A stretch of 42,512 nucleotides of DNA from Dechloromonas sp. (GTDB lineage: Bacteria; Pseudomonadota; Gammaproteobacteria; Burkholderiales; Rhodocyclaceae). The stretch covers positions 1-42,512 of the forward strand of contig JAEUOG010000057.1 of NCBI GenBank assembly GCA_016790815.1, written 5' to 3'. This document shows positions 1-7,825 of this stretch, piece after piece. Position numbers and translations under genes: made by a program. Every line of letters starts with the position of its first letter. Position 1 is the first letter of the stretch. The notes under the pieces were generated by a model. That model saw only the letters and a list, made by a program, of their open reading frames with translations. It did no database searches and was not told where the DNA came from.

Positions 1-16
1 GGAGACAAGGAAGAAC

Positions 17-1888
17 ATGAAAAATACGCACTGCCCCTCCCGCCTGACGCTGCTCGCCGCCCTGGTCGCGGCGACGGTCTGCACCCCCGCGCTGGCCGGT
101 AAAACGGTGAGCTGGGAGGACATCCTCAACGACGACAAGACGCCGCAGGACGTGCTCTCCTACGGTCTGGGCCTCAAGGCGCAGCGCCACAGCACGCTGG
201 CCAAGGTCAATACGAAGAACGTCGACAACCTGGTCCCGGCCTGGAGCTTCTCCTTCGGCGGCGAAAAGCAGCGCGGCCAGGAGGCGCAGGCGCTGGTGCA
301 CGACGGCGTGATCTACGTGACGGCTTCGTATTCGCGCATCTTCGCCATCGACGCCCGCACCGGCAAACGCATTTGGGAATACGAGGCCCGCCTGCCGGAA
401 GACATTCGCCCCTGTTGCGACGTGATCAACCGTGGCGCCGCTATCTACGGCGACAAGATTTACTTCGGCACGCTCGACGCCAGCATCGTGGCGCTCAACA
501 AGGACACCGGCAAGGTTGTCTGGAAGAAGAAGTTCGGCGACCACAAGATTGGCTACACGATGACCGGCGCGCCGTTTGTCGTGAAGGACCAGAAGAGCGG
601 CAAGGTGCTCTTGGTGCACGGCTCGTCGGGTGACGAGTTCGGCGTCGTCGGCTACCTGTTCGCCCGTGATCCGGATACCGGCGAAGAAGTCTGGGCCCGC
701 CCGATGGTCGAAGGCCACATGGGCCGCCTGAACGGCAAGGACAGCACGCCGACCGGCGACGCCAAGGCGCCGAGCTGGCCGGAAGGTCCGGACGGCAAGA
801 AGGTCGATGCCTGGAACCACGGCGGCGGCGCCCCGTGGCAGACCGCCAGCTACGACGTGGACAAGAACATGGTGGTCATCGGTACCGGCAACCCGGCGCC
901 GTGGAACACCTGGCACCGGACCAAGGAAGGCGACGATCCGCGCAACTGGGATAGCCTGTTTACCTCCGGCCAGGCTTACGTCGATGCCAGCAACGGCGAA
1001 CTCAAGGGCTTCTTCCAGCACACCCCGAACGATGCCTGGGACTTCTCCGGCAACAACTCGGTGGTCTTGTTCGAATACAAGGATCCGAAGACCGGCAAGA
1101 TGGTCAAGGCTTCGGCCCACGCCGACCGCAACGGTTACTTCTTCGTCACCGACCGCGAGAAGCTGACCAACGGCGCCGGCTATCCGAACAAGCCGACTTC
1201 GCTGATCGGTGCCTATCCCTTCGTCGAGGGTATCACCTGGGCGAAGAGCTGGAACCTGCAGACCGGCAAGCCGAACATTGTCGAAGGCCAGCATCCGCCG
1301 AAGCCGAAAGAGGGCGCCGACAAGGGCGAGTCGATCTTCGTCTCGCCGCCGTTCCTGGGCGGCACCAACTGGATGCCGATGAGCTACAGCCAGCAGACCG
1401 AGCTGTTCTACATCCCGGCCAACCACTGGGCGATGGATTACTGGACCGAAAAACTCACGTACAAGGCCGGCTCCGCCTACCTTGGCCAGGGTTTCCGCAT
1501 CAAGCGTCTGTTCGACGACCACGTCGGCACCCTGCGCGCCATGGACCCGAAGACCGGCAAGATCGTCTGGGAACACAAGGAGAAATTCCCGCTCTGGGCC
1601 GGCACCATGACCACCGCCGGTGGCCTGTTGTTCACCGGCACCTCGGACGGCTACGTGAAAGCCTTCGACGCCAAGAACGGCAAGGAACTGTGGAAGTTCC
1701 AGACCGGCTCCGGCGTGGTTTCCGTGCCGATCACCTGGGAAATGGACGGCGAGCAGTTCGTCGGCATCCAGTCCGGTTACGGCGGCGCCGTGCCGCTGTG
1801 GGGCGGCGACATGGCCGACCTGACCAAGCAGGTGACTCAGGGCGGCTCGATGTGGGTGTTCAAGTTGCCGAAGTCGTTGAAGAACTGA
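17..1888 (+). CDS. PQQ-dependent alcohol dehydrogenase, Ca-type active site (ExaA/PedE-like)
   Basis: A 623-aa periplasmic quinoprotein that should oxidise an alcohol and pass electrons to a cytochrome c. An N-terminal signal peptide ends near ALA-GKT (residue 27). The eight-bladed propeller is evident from repeated motifs such as DxxTGKxxW. Adjacent cysteines C133-C134 (RPCCDV) form the disulfide ring typical of the family. The catalytic Asp is D342 in the WDFS motif; the residue two further on is S344, not Asp, which by family knowledge marks the calcium-dependent class. GTGNPAPWN supplies the Asn metal ligand. There is no C-terminal heme domain, so an external cytochrome is needed, and a PedF-like one lies two genes downstream. 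The start is set by GGAG at 1-4 and AAGGAAG just before the ATG. The promoter lies outside the window. It is clearly paralogous to the gene at 4849-6633. The substrate (ethanol, methanol or other) cannot be read from sequence. Confidence 0.93.
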   Translation: MKNTHCPSRLTLLAALVAATVCTPALAGKTVSWEDILNDDKTPQDVLSYGLGLKAQRHSTLAKVNTKNVDNLVPAWSFSFGGEKQRGQEAQALVHDGVIYVTASYSRIFAIDARTGKRIWEYEARLPEDIRPCCDVINRGAAIYGDKIYFGTLDASIVALNKDTGKVVWKKKFGDHKIGYTMTGAPFVVKDQKSGKVLLVHGSSGDEFGVVGYLFARDPDTGEEVWARPMVEGHMGRLNGKDSTPTGDAKAPSWPEGPDGKKVDAWNHGGGAPWQTASYDVDKNMVVIGTGNPAPWNTWHRTKEGDDPRNWDSLFTSGQAYVDASNGELKGFFQHTPNDAWDFSGNNSVVLFEYKDPKTGKMVKASAHADRNGYFFVTDREKLTNGAGYPNKPTSLIGAYPFVEGITWAKSWNLQTGKPNIVEGQHPPKPKEGADKGESIFVSPPFLGGTNWMPMSYSQQTELFYIPANHWAMDYWTEKLTYKAGSAYLGQGFRIKRLFDDHVGTLRAMDPKTGKIVWEHKEKFPLWAGTMTTAGGLLFTGTSDGYVKAFDAKNGKELWKFQTGSGVVSVPITWEMDGEQFVGIQSGYGGAVPLWGGDMADLTKQVTQGGSMWVFKLPKSLKN

Positions 1889-1957
1889 GCGAGCGTTTCG
1901 TTTCAACCGTTCCCGCCGAAGGCCGGATTCCCCCGGCCTGCGGATTGCCCGCAAGCA

Positions 1958-1994
1958 AGGCTGGGTCAGCGCTGCATGGACGCTGGCTCAGCCT
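1958..1994 (+). other. Strong intergenic hairpin between dehydrogenase and pentapeptide gene
   Basis: A 14-bp stem (arms 1958-1971 and 1981-1994, two G-U wobbles) closes a 9-nt loop. A smaller hairpin sits upstream (AGGCCGG at 1920-1926 with CCGGCCT at 1933-1939). Neither is followed by a T-run, so a mRNA-stabilising or processing element that separates the dehydrogenase message from the downstream genes fits better than an intrinsic terminator. That role is inferred. Confidence 0.5.
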
Positions 1995-2033
1995 GGGAAT
2001 GCCTTGGATCGAAGCAAATTGCGAGCGACGACA

Positions 2034-2606
2034 ATGCCCAGACATTTCATTTTTGCCTTGTTTTTCGGGTCGACCGTGGCATTCGCCGCGCCGCCTGAAT
2101 ATTTTGAACCGCTGGTCATCAACGGTTGCGGCATCTGGCCGCATACCCGTTGCCCGGGTGCCGACCTGCGCCACGCCAATCTGGCTGGCCAGAACCTGGC
2201 CGGGGCCGATTTGAGTGGCGCCCAACTGGCCCGCGCCGATCTGCGCGGCGCCAACCTGGCCGGTGCCAACCTTGACGGGGCCGACCTCACGGCCGCCCGG
2301 CTCAACAAGGTCAGCGCCCCGACGGCGACCTTTCGCGGCGCCAAAATGGTCGGAGCCGATCTCGAATTCGCCCGCCTGTTTCGCACCGATTTCACCAATG
2401 CCGACCTGACCGCCGCCAACCTCGAAGCGGCCAAGGCCAATTTCGCCTGGTTCATCGGCGTCCGGCTCAACAACGCCAACCTCCAGGAGACCAAATTTTT
2501 CACCGTCAATTTCCGCAAAGCCGATCTGACCGGCATCTACCGCCGCTTCGCGGTGTTCCAGGAAGCCGATTTCGAAGGCTGTACCAACTGCCCGACCGAC
2601 TGGTGA
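2034..2606 (+). CDS. Secreted pentapeptide-repeat protein
   Basis: A 190-aa protein with a signal peptide (MPRHFIFALFFGSTVAFA, then APPEY), so exported. From about residue 38 onward it consists of A(D/N)LxxAxL-type pentapeptide repeats (for example GADLSGAQLARADLRGANL), which fold as a right-handed quadrilateral beta-helix. A short Cys-containing end (CTNCPTDW) closes it. The start ATG at 2034 is chosen over an in-frame upstream ATG at 2004 because it opens directly into the signal peptide. The stop overlaps the next start as TGATG, suggesting coupling with the cytochrome gene. Codons for residues 4-17 of the signal peptide coincide with a copy of the dispersed repeat in reverse orientation. 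Biochemical function is unknown; its place between a PQQ dehydrogenase and its likely cytochrome suggests a role in that system. Confidence 0.85.
   Translation: MPRHFIFALFFGSTVAFAAPPEYFEPLVINGCGIWPHTRCPGADLRHANLAGQNLAGADLSGAQLARADLRGANLAGANLDGADLTAARLNKVSAPTATFRGAKMVGADLEFARLFRTDFTNADLTAANLEAAKANFAWFIGVRLNNANLQETKFFTVNFRKADLTGIYRRFAVFQEADFEGCTNCPTDW
2043..2082 (-). repeat. Dispersed ~36-bp repeat, copy 1 (inside signal peptide of pentapeptide protein)
   Basis: Read on the minus strand: left box CACGGTCGACCCGAAAAA, then AAGGCAAAAATGAAAT. It is in frame and without stops in the host gene, where it encodes the hydrophobic core of the signal peptide. Confidence 0.85.
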
Positions 2607-3073
2607 TGGCCATGAAAAAATTGCTCCTCATTCTCCTGGCCGCGCTGTCTTCCTCGCTCGCCATGGCCAACGAAGTCGCCGTGGCGCCAGCAGTGTCGCC
2701 GGACGGCTTGCCGCCGTTGGGCGAAACCTGGCTGGCCGAAAACCCCTACCGAGGCAACCCGACCGCCCTGGCAATCGGCCGCGATGCTTACAACCAGGCT
2801 TGCGCCCGCTGCCACGGCGCCGACGCCAGCACCAACGCCGCCCCGGCCCCCGATCTTCGCCAGCTCAACCGCTTCTGCAAGCGGATCAGCGACGCCGAGC
2901 TGAACGCCGCGTGCATGCGCGACAACGACGCCTACTTCGCCAAAACCGTGCGCAACGGTAAGGTCATCGTCGGCGTCACGCACATGCCGCCGTGGCAGGG
3001 CGTGCTCAAGCAGGAACTGGCCTGGGCGATTCAGGTCTTCTTCGAATCCCGGGCGGGCGCCCGGCGGGAGTGA
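2606..3073 (+). CDS. pedF: Periplasmic cytochrome c-550, PedF family
   Basis: A 155-aa mono-heme cytochrome c with a signal peptide (cleavage near AMA-NEV). The heme site is C66-A-R-C69-H70; M127 in THMPPWQG is the probable sixth ligand. Two further cysteines (C91, C103) lie between. The motif order NPYRGN, AIGxxAYNQxCARCHG, PDLRxL, YFxxxVRNG and MPPW matches the PedF family, the electron acceptor of PQQ alcohol dehydrogenases in pseudomonads. It should carry electrons from the dehydrogenase at 17-1888 to the terminal oxidases. The start is ambiguous: ATG 2606 (overlapping the upstream stop as TGATG) or ATG 2612; no good Shine-Dalgarno is seen, consistent with translational coupling. It converges with hipA, 12 bp away. 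Confidence 0.88.
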   Translation: MAMKKLLLILLAALSSSLAMANEVAVAPAVSPDGLPPLGETWLAENPYRGNPTALAIGRDAYNQACARCHGADASTNAAPAPDLRQLNRFCKRISDAELNAACMRDNDAYFAKTVRNGKVIVGVTHMPPWQGVLKQELAWAIQVFFESRAGARRE

Positions 3074-3085
3074 GGCCCGATCCCG

Positions 3086-4348
3086 TCAGAAGCCGAATTG
3101 CCCGGCGCCGATGATTTGCTTTTGCCGGCCAAAACAGCTTTCCAGGCGCTTGCGTAACGTCTCCGGCACGTCCTGCAGCTTGGCGTGCAGCCACCATTGG
3201 CTGTAAACAATACCGGCCATTTCCTTGATGGTCGCGTTGGCCTGATCGGCCGAAAGATCGAAATGCGCTGCCGACTGAACTGCCAGTTCGAGACTGGATT
3301 CCTGCGTTGTTCCGTCGATCGACAGCATCTGGTAGCCGAGATTGGTCAGTTGCGGTACGACGTCGAAGGCCGGCGACAAAATGTAACGATCCCCTCCCAA
3401 GCAAAGCATGCCGTGGTTTTTCAGGTGGTCGTCGGTATTGTCGATCAGCAGGTTGAAAATCATGCGTCGAAAGAGTTCCTTCAAGTCGGCACCGGGCCGC
3501 AGGCTGAGCCGGCGGATGACACGGGCAAATTCGACGTAGCTGCCGGCGCTCGATTCATAGGGGATGTCGAGCAGGGCGCTGGCTGACAGGTAGTGCAGGC
3601 GCTGCCGTGACTGTTCGCCAAAACGGTCGAAGCGGCGCGACAGGAAGGCGTTTTCGCCGTGCCTGACCGGCATGGTCATAAACTGCGGCACCTGGATGCC
3701 ACAGCCCATGGCGAGGCCGAGCGCCGTGGCTTCGAGCACCTGAACATCAAGTGGGTCGCCGGCGGCGGGGAACTTGGCCAGCCACAAAGCTCCATCGTGC
3801 GTAAACGACGCCTTGGGGCGGGCGCCGCCCAGGCTGCCGCCGCGCAGCAGCAGGCGTTTGAGCGGTGGCGGAATTTCCATGTCGTATTGCAGGCGGCGTA
3901 CGGCATCGGCCAGTTGGCTCAGTTCGTCGTGCGGTTGTTCGGCCGGCGCCGGCATGTCGCGACTATCGGAAAAAACCATGGCACCGACGCGATCCTCATT
4001 GGTCAGCAACAGTTGTTCGCGCTCGCTCGGCAGGCGCCCACCGAGTTCGTTGGCGAGAACGCGCAGCCCCCAGGCGTCGGGCAGGGCGTCCTTGATGCTC
4101 AGCGGCAAGGACCCACCGTCGCGGAGAAGACGCGCCGGCAGGCGGAAGGTTTCTTGCTGCAAAGGCAGGTGCAGCGGATTCAGCGCCAGCGCATCGGGGC
4201 GTGCAAGGTAGCCCAGGCCGTAGGCCAGATGGCCGCTTTCCTGCAGATTGTTGCGTTCGAGCTTGAGCAGCGCTGCCGTCGTCGGCGCTTCTTGCCCCGG
4301 CAGGTAAAGACCGACGTACAACGAACTTTCAGAAATCCCGTTCGTCAT
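3086..4348 (-). CDS. hipA: HipA-type Ser/Thr kinase toxin
   Basis: A 420-aa protein of usual HipA length. An N-terminal HipA subdomain-1 (about 1-110) is followed by the kinase-like core. Visible motifs are GGARPKA (nucleotide-binding loop region), the catalytic DNTDDHLKNHGML segment (Asp and Asn of the kinase site) and SPAFDVVP (metal-binding Asp). Family members phosphorylate glutamyl-tRNA synthetase or related targets and arrest growth until neutralised by HipB. It overlaps the upstream regulator gene by 20 bp, the usual antitoxin-first order. The residues needed for activity appear intact. Whether it works as a persistence toxin or mainly as a regulator is not visible from sequence. Confidence 0.9.
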   Translation of the reverse strand: MTNGISESSLYVGLYLPGQEAPTTAALLKLERNNLQESGHLAYGLGYLARPDALALNPLHLPLQQETFRLPARLLRDGGSLPLSIKDALPDAWGLRVLANELGGRLPSEREQLLLTNEDRVGAMVFSDSRDMPAPAEQPHDELSQLADAVRRLQYDMEIPPPLKRLLLRGGSLGGARPKASFTHDGALWLAKFPAAGDPLDVQVLEATALGLAMGCGIQVPQFMTMPVRHGENAFLSRRFDRFGEQSRQRLHYLSASALLDIPYESSAGSYVEFARVIRRLSLRPGADLKELFRRMIFNLLIDNTDDHLKNHGMLCLGGDRYILSPAFDVVPQLTNLGYQMLSIDGTTQESSLELAVQSAAHFDLSADQANATIKEMAGIVYSQWWLHAKLQDVPETLRKRLESCFGRQKQIIGAGQFGF

Positions 4349-4667
4349 CGCTGACTCCCTTCGCTACAGGGCGTGCTCGCTGGCTACGTTTGTTGCCGAG
4401 CATGCCGATTTCCAGCGGACTGAGTTGTTCCATGTCCTCCAGGCGCCCGAACAGCCATAAGGCATGGGCCAGCAAACCCAGGCTGACCGTCGGCTTGCCG
4501 CTTTCCAGTGCGCGATAGGTGGTCGGTGAACAGAGTAGGCGCTCGGCAGCCTGTTCCAGCGTCATGTTCTGGGCAAGACGCCTGGCGCGCAGACGCAGGC
4601 CGAGGTTCTTCAACATCGCGAGCGATTCGGGCGGAAGGGCGATGATACTGTTCGTTGAACGCGACAT
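4329..4667 (-). CDS. hipB: HipB-like HTH antitoxin/autorepressor
   Basis: A 112-aa XRE-family DNA-binding protein. The helix-turn-helix spans about residues 22-75 (LGLRLRARRLAQNMTLEQAA, then TTYRALESGKPTVSLGLLAHAL). The C-terminal tail is charged and probably disordered. It precedes and overlaps hipA, so it should neutralise the toxin and repress the operon. No Shine-Dalgarno is evident upstream of the ATG (TTTATTAACC), which suggests leaderless or weak initiation. An inverted repeat directly upstream is the likely operator. Confidence 0.85.
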   Translation of the reverse strand: MSRSTNSIIALPPESLAMLKNLGLRLRARRLAQNMTLEQAAERLLCSPTTYRALESGKPTVSLGLLAHALWLFGRLEDMEQLSPLEIGMLGNKRSQRARPVAKGVSDDERDF

Positions 4668-4672
4668 GGTTA

Positions 4673-4709
4673 ATAAACTATCTGTTAAGTCTTATAAAGG
4701 TTAGTTTAT
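4673..4709 (-). promoter_or_regulatory. Inverted repeat, probable HipB operator/promoter
   Basis: Arms ATAAACTA (4673-4680) and TAGTTTAT (4702-4709) are perfect inverted repeats separated by 21 bp. They lie immediately upstream of hipB in an AT-rich patch unlike the surrounding GC-rich DNA. Position and symmetry fit an autoregulatory operator overlapping the promoter. Confidence 0.55.
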
Positions 4710-4743
4710 CGGTTATTTCAGGTTTGTATACCCGGATCGATGC

Positions 4744-4784
4744 ATTCCCACGGTCAACCGGAAAAATAGCCCAAAAATGAAAAA
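4744..4784 (+). repeat. Dispersed repeat, copy 2
   Basis: Left box CACGGTCAACCGGAAAAA and right part GCCCAAAAATGAAAA. Two A5 tracts about 11 bp apart and a following A4 give phased A-tracts. It lies between the hipBA promoter and the 3' end of the minus-strand dehydrogenase; its A-rich end abuts a terminator stem. Confidence 0.9.
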
Positions 4785-4814
4785 CGGCGCGAGGGCCGAA
4801 ACCGTCGCGCCGTT
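4783..4814 (-). terminator. Rho-independent terminator of the minus-strand PQQ dehydrogenase
   Basis: A perfect 10-bp stem, AACGGCGCGA (4783-4792) with TCGCGCCGTT (4805-4814). On the minus strand it is followed by TTTTCATTTTTG, the A-rich end of repeat copy 2 read in reverse, which supplies the U-tract. Confidence 0.75.
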
Positions 4815-4848
4815 GCTATCGGGCGCCGGAGCGCCCGAAAAACTTCAA

Positions 4849-6633
4849 TTAACCCTTGTGCAGCTTGAACACCCAGACGGAACCGCCCTGTTCGAGGAAG
4901 TTCACGCGCTTGGCGACGTCGCCGCCCCACAGCGGCACGGCGCCGCCCCAGCCGGTCGTCACGGCGATCATCTGCTCGCCATCCTGTTCCCAGCTGACCG
5001 GCGGTGCAACGATGCCGGTACCGGTCTGGAAGGACCACAGTTCCTTGCCGGTCTTGGCATCAACACCCTTCAGGAAGCCTTCCGGGGTGCCATAGAACAC
5101 CAGGCCGCCAGCGGTGGTCAGGACGCCACCCCAGAGCGGGGCGTAGTTCTTGTTTTCCCAGACGATCTTGCCGGTGGCCGGGTCCATGGCACGCAGCACG
5201 CCGATGTGGTCGTCGTGGATGGCCTTGATGGTGAAGCCGGCGCCCAGGTAGGCAGCACCCTTCTTGTAGGAAACCGGTTCGTTCCAGATGTCCATCGACC
5301 ACTCGTTGGCCGGCACGTAGAAGAGGCCGGTCTGCGGGCTGTAGGCCATCTGCTGCTGGTTCTTGCCGCCAAGGAAGGACGGGGCCGAGAAGACGACCTT
5401 GCCCTTCTTGCCATCGGCGCCGGCAGCCGGGTCACCCGGACGGCCTTCTTCGATGTAGTTCGGACGGCCGGTTTCGAGGTTGTAGCCGGTTGCCCAGGTG
5501 ATCTTCTTGACGAAGGGGAAGGCGTTGATCAGCTTGCCGTTGGTGCGGTCGTTCACGAAGAAGAAACCGTTACGGTCGGCCTTGCCGCCGGCCTTGACCA
5601 TCTTGCCCGTCTTCGGATCCTTGTAGTCGAAGGAAACGAATTCGTTCACGCCGTCAAAGTCCCAGCCGTCGTGCGGGGTGTTCTGGTAGTGCCAGGCGAT
5701 CTTGCCGGTATCGGCGTCGATGGCCACGGTGGACGATGAGAACAGGTTGTCGCCCGGGCGCAGGTGGCTGTTCCACGGGGCCGGGTTGCCGGTGCCGGCG
5801 AAGATCAGGTTGGTTTCCGGATCGTAGGTAGCGCCGTTCCAGGTCGCTGCGCCGCCGGTTTGCCAGAGGTCGCCGGTCCAGGTGGCGTTGGTGGTGCCGG
5901 AAATGCCGTTTTCGACCTTTTCGCCAGCCGCGTTGAAGCTGTAACCCATGTGACCTTCGACGGTCGGGCGGGTCCACACCAGCTTGCCGGTCAACGGGTC
6001 GCGGGCGTCGATGCGGCCGACGATGCCAAACTCACCACCGGAAACGCCGGTGATCAGCTTGCCCTTGGCGATGATCGGGGCGGCGGTGGCGGAGTAGCCA
6101 GCAGCGTAGTCGCCGAGCTTTTCCTTCCAGACGACCTTGCCGGTGTCCTGGTTCAGGGCGACGAGCTGGGCATCCAGCGTCGCGAAGATGACCAGGTCAC
6201 CGTACAGGGCGGCGCCGCGGTTGATCACGTCGCAACACGGCATGATGCCGTCGGGCAGGCGGTGCTCGTACTTCCACAGCTTCTTGCCGGACTTGGCATC
6301 GACCGCGAAGAGGCGGCTGTAGGAAGCGGTGACGAACATCTTGCCATTGGCGATGACCGGCTGCGATTCCTGGCCGCGCTGCTTCTCGCCGCCGAAGGAC
6401 ATCGACCAGGCCGGGACCAGGTTCTTGACGGTCTTGGCGTTGATCTGGGTGGACGGGCTGAAACGCTGACCCTGGGTGCCGAGGCCGAAGCTGACGACGT
6501 CGCCGGGAGTCTTGGCGTCGTTGAGGATGTCGGCGTCAGTGACGCCGGCGCTGGCCGGGCTGCCGGCAAATGCCGCTGCCGTCAGAAGCGCGAGGGTAAT
6601 GGCTCTCCGCTTGAAAGGGGTATGACTGTGCAT
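4849..6633 (-). CDS. PQQ-dependent alcohol dehydrogenase, lanthanide-type active site (PedH/XoxF-like)
   Basis: A 594-aa periplasmic quinoprotein with a signal peptide (cleavage near ASA-GVT). The start ATG at 6633 is chosen because it opens the signal peptide and has AAGGAG a few bases upstream; the reading frame stays open further upstream. The adjacent disulfide is C133-C134. The catalytic Asp D325 is followed by D327 in the WDFDGVNE motif; by established family knowledge an Asp two residues after the catalytic Asp coordinates a lanthanide and is diagnostic of XoxF/ExaF/PedH enzymes. It is highly similar by eye to the Ca-type protein at 17-1888 ([20 protein letters not shown]). It is transcribed away from the SoxYZ/TonB/two-component operon, from a sigma54-like promoter. 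Metal use is inferred from one residue; the substrate is unknown. Confidence 0.92.
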   Translation of the reverse strand: MHSHTPFKRRAITLALLTAAAFAGSPASAGVTDADILNDAKTPGDVVSFGLGTQGQRFSPSTQINAKTVKNLVPAWSMSFGGEKQRGQESQPVIANGKMFVTASYSRLFAVDAKSGKKLWKYEHRLPDGIMPCCDVINRGAALYGDLVIFATLDAQLVALNQDTGKVVWKEKLGDYAAGYSATAAPIIAKGKLITGVSGGEFGIVGRIDARDPLTGKLVWTRPTVEGHMGYSFNAAGEKVENGISGTTNATWTGDLWQTGGAATWNGATYDPETNLIFAGTGNPAPWNSHLRPGDNLFSSSTVAIDADTGKIAWHYQNTPHDGWDFDGVNEFVSFDYKDPKTGKMVKAGGKADRNGFFFVNDRTNGKLINAFPFVKKITWATGYNLETGRPNYIEEGRPGDPAAGADGKKGKVVFSAPSFLGGKNQQQMAYSPQTGLFYVPANEWSMDIWNEPVSYKKGAAYLGAGFTIKAIHDDHIGVLRAMDPATGKIVWENKNYAPLWGGVLTTAGGLVFYGTPEGFLKGVDAKTGKELWSFQTGTGIVAPPVSWEQDGEQMIAVTTGWGGAVPLWGGDVAKRVNFLEQGGSVWVFKLHKG

Positions 6634-6763
6634 GGATTGTCTCCTTGATTTTCCGATGGTTCCTCCGCAGAAAACCGTGCTGAACACGGTCGGTCTGCGT
6701 GGAATGACATGCTGGCGAGCCACCTCCATTCCCTGAACCGGCTCGCTGGCGGGGAAATAATCT

Positions 6764-6778
6764 GCAAGGGCTGTGCCA
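6764..6778 (-). promoter_or_regulatory. Sigma54 (-24/-12) promoter for the lanthanide-type dehydrogenase
   Basis: On the minus strand: TGGCACAGCCCTTGC followed by A, matching TGGCAC-N5-TTGC with exact GG/GC spacing. Transcription would start near 6752, giving a leader of about 120 nt. It needs an NtrC-type activator, which is not encoded in the window. Confidence 0.72.
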
Positions 6779-6991
6779 AGCCGGGCCGAAACGCCCGGCG
6801 CTCCTGTTGGCGGGGCTGAAGCCGGCTTTTCACGGATTTTTTGCAGGGCCGGGCAACTGGCAAGGGCCCTGTTCCAATTGTCACCACCTGCTCCAAAGTT
6901 GCACACTCGGGTTGTTCAGGTGCTGTGACAGTGTGCTGCGCCGCTGCGCTTTTGCTGGCCAGATCAGCGATTGGCGCAAATGGCCCGACCT
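6779..6991. promoter_or_regulatory. Divergent regulatory region with palindromes
   Basis: The stretch between the two sigma54 promoters contains a GC hairpin (CCGGGC at 6781-6786 with GCCCGG at 6793-6798). It also holds an imperfect inverted repeat, TGTCACCACCTG (6879-6890) and CAGGTGCTGTGACA (6917-6930), lying about 60-130 bp upstream of the plus promoter, where enhancer-binding proteins usually bind. No gene was seen. The activator-site role is inferred. Confidence 0.4.
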
Positions 6992-7006
6992 TGGCACGCG
7001 CTTTGC
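6992..7006 (+). promoter_or_regulatory. Sigma54 (-24/-12) promoter for the SoxYZ/TonB/two-component operon
   Basis: TGGCACGCGCTTTGC followed by A is a near-perfect TGGCACG-N4-TTGCA. Start near 7018, leader about 37 nt to the ATG at 7055. Confidence 0.78.
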
Positions 7007-7054
7007 AAACGGTTCTCGTCAAACAGCCCGCAGGGCGAATTGGAGCGAGACACG

Positions 7055-7825
7055 ATGAAATACCCCTTGACCATTGCGGCGATTGCTCTGGCGGCCTTGA
7101 TGCCGCCGGCCGAAGCTGCTGCCTTGCGCGAGAACGGCGATCCGCTCGCCTCGGCGCGCTGGTCGGAAATGCAGAAAGCCTTCCTGGCCGGCGCGCCGGT
7201 GCTCTTCGATCCTCGCGTCAAGGTGGTTGCGCCATCGACGGCCGAGAATCCGATGCAGGTGCCGGTCACCGTCGATGCCACGGCGCTGCCCGGGGTTGTC
7301 GAAGTGGTGGTCTTTGCCGACTTCAATCCCATCGTTCAAGTGCTGCGCTTCTTTCCCGAAAGCGCCCCGGCTTTCCTCGGCTTTCGCGTCAAGCTCCAGC
7401 AATCGACGCCGGTGCGCGCAGCAGTGCGTACGGCTGAAGGTGTCTGGCATGTTGGCGGCACCTGGGTGAATACGGTGGGTGGTGGTTGCACGGCCCCGTC
7501 TGCGGCCGGTGGCTCGAAGGAGTGGCAGCAGCGCCTCAACGAAGTCAGCGGCCGCCAGTGGAGCGAAGGTCCGAACGCCGGCCGGCTGCGCATGCGCATC
7601 GTGCATCCGATGGACACCGGCCTGGTTGCCGGCACGCCGGCCTTCTTCCTCGAAGAAATCAACTTCGCCGATACCGCCGGCAAGCGCCTGATGCGTGTCC
7701 AGACCTACGAGCCGGTCAGCGAAAACCCGGTATTCACGCTGCAGCGAACCAGTGCCGACGGCCCGGTCGAGGCCACTGGTCGCGACAACAACGGCAACGC
7801 TTTCAAGGCGAGGATAGCCCAGTGA
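7055..7825 (+). CDS. Quinoprotein dehydrogenase-associated SoxYZ-like carrier protein
   Basis: A 256-aa exported protein (signal peptide MKYPLTIAAIALAALMPPAEA). The N-terminal part (about 30-150) resembles SoxY, with GGGCTAPSA as the Cys-containing swinging-arm-like segment near residue 148; the C-terminal part (about 165-250) is SoxZ-like. Such SoxYZ fusions form a described family found beside PQQ dehydrogenases; the biochemical role is unproven, possibly carrying an intermediate or helping electron relay. The ATG at 7055 follows GGAG at 7042-7045 and opens the signal peptide. First gene of an operon with 4-nt overlaps; its stop overlaps the next GTG as GTGA. Confidence 0.87.
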   Translation: MKYPLTIAAIALAALMPPAEAAALRENGDPLASARWSEMQKAFLAGAPVLFDPRVKVVAPSTAENPMQVPVTVDATALPGVVEVVVFADFNPIVQVLRFFPESAPAFLGFRVKLQQSTPVRAAVRTAEGVWHVGGTWVNTVGGGCTAPSAAGGSKEWQQRLNEVSGRQWSEGPNAGRLRMRIVHPMDTGLVAGTPAFFLEEINFADTAGKRLMRVQTYEPVSENPVFTLQRTSADGPVEATGRDNNGNAFKARIAQ

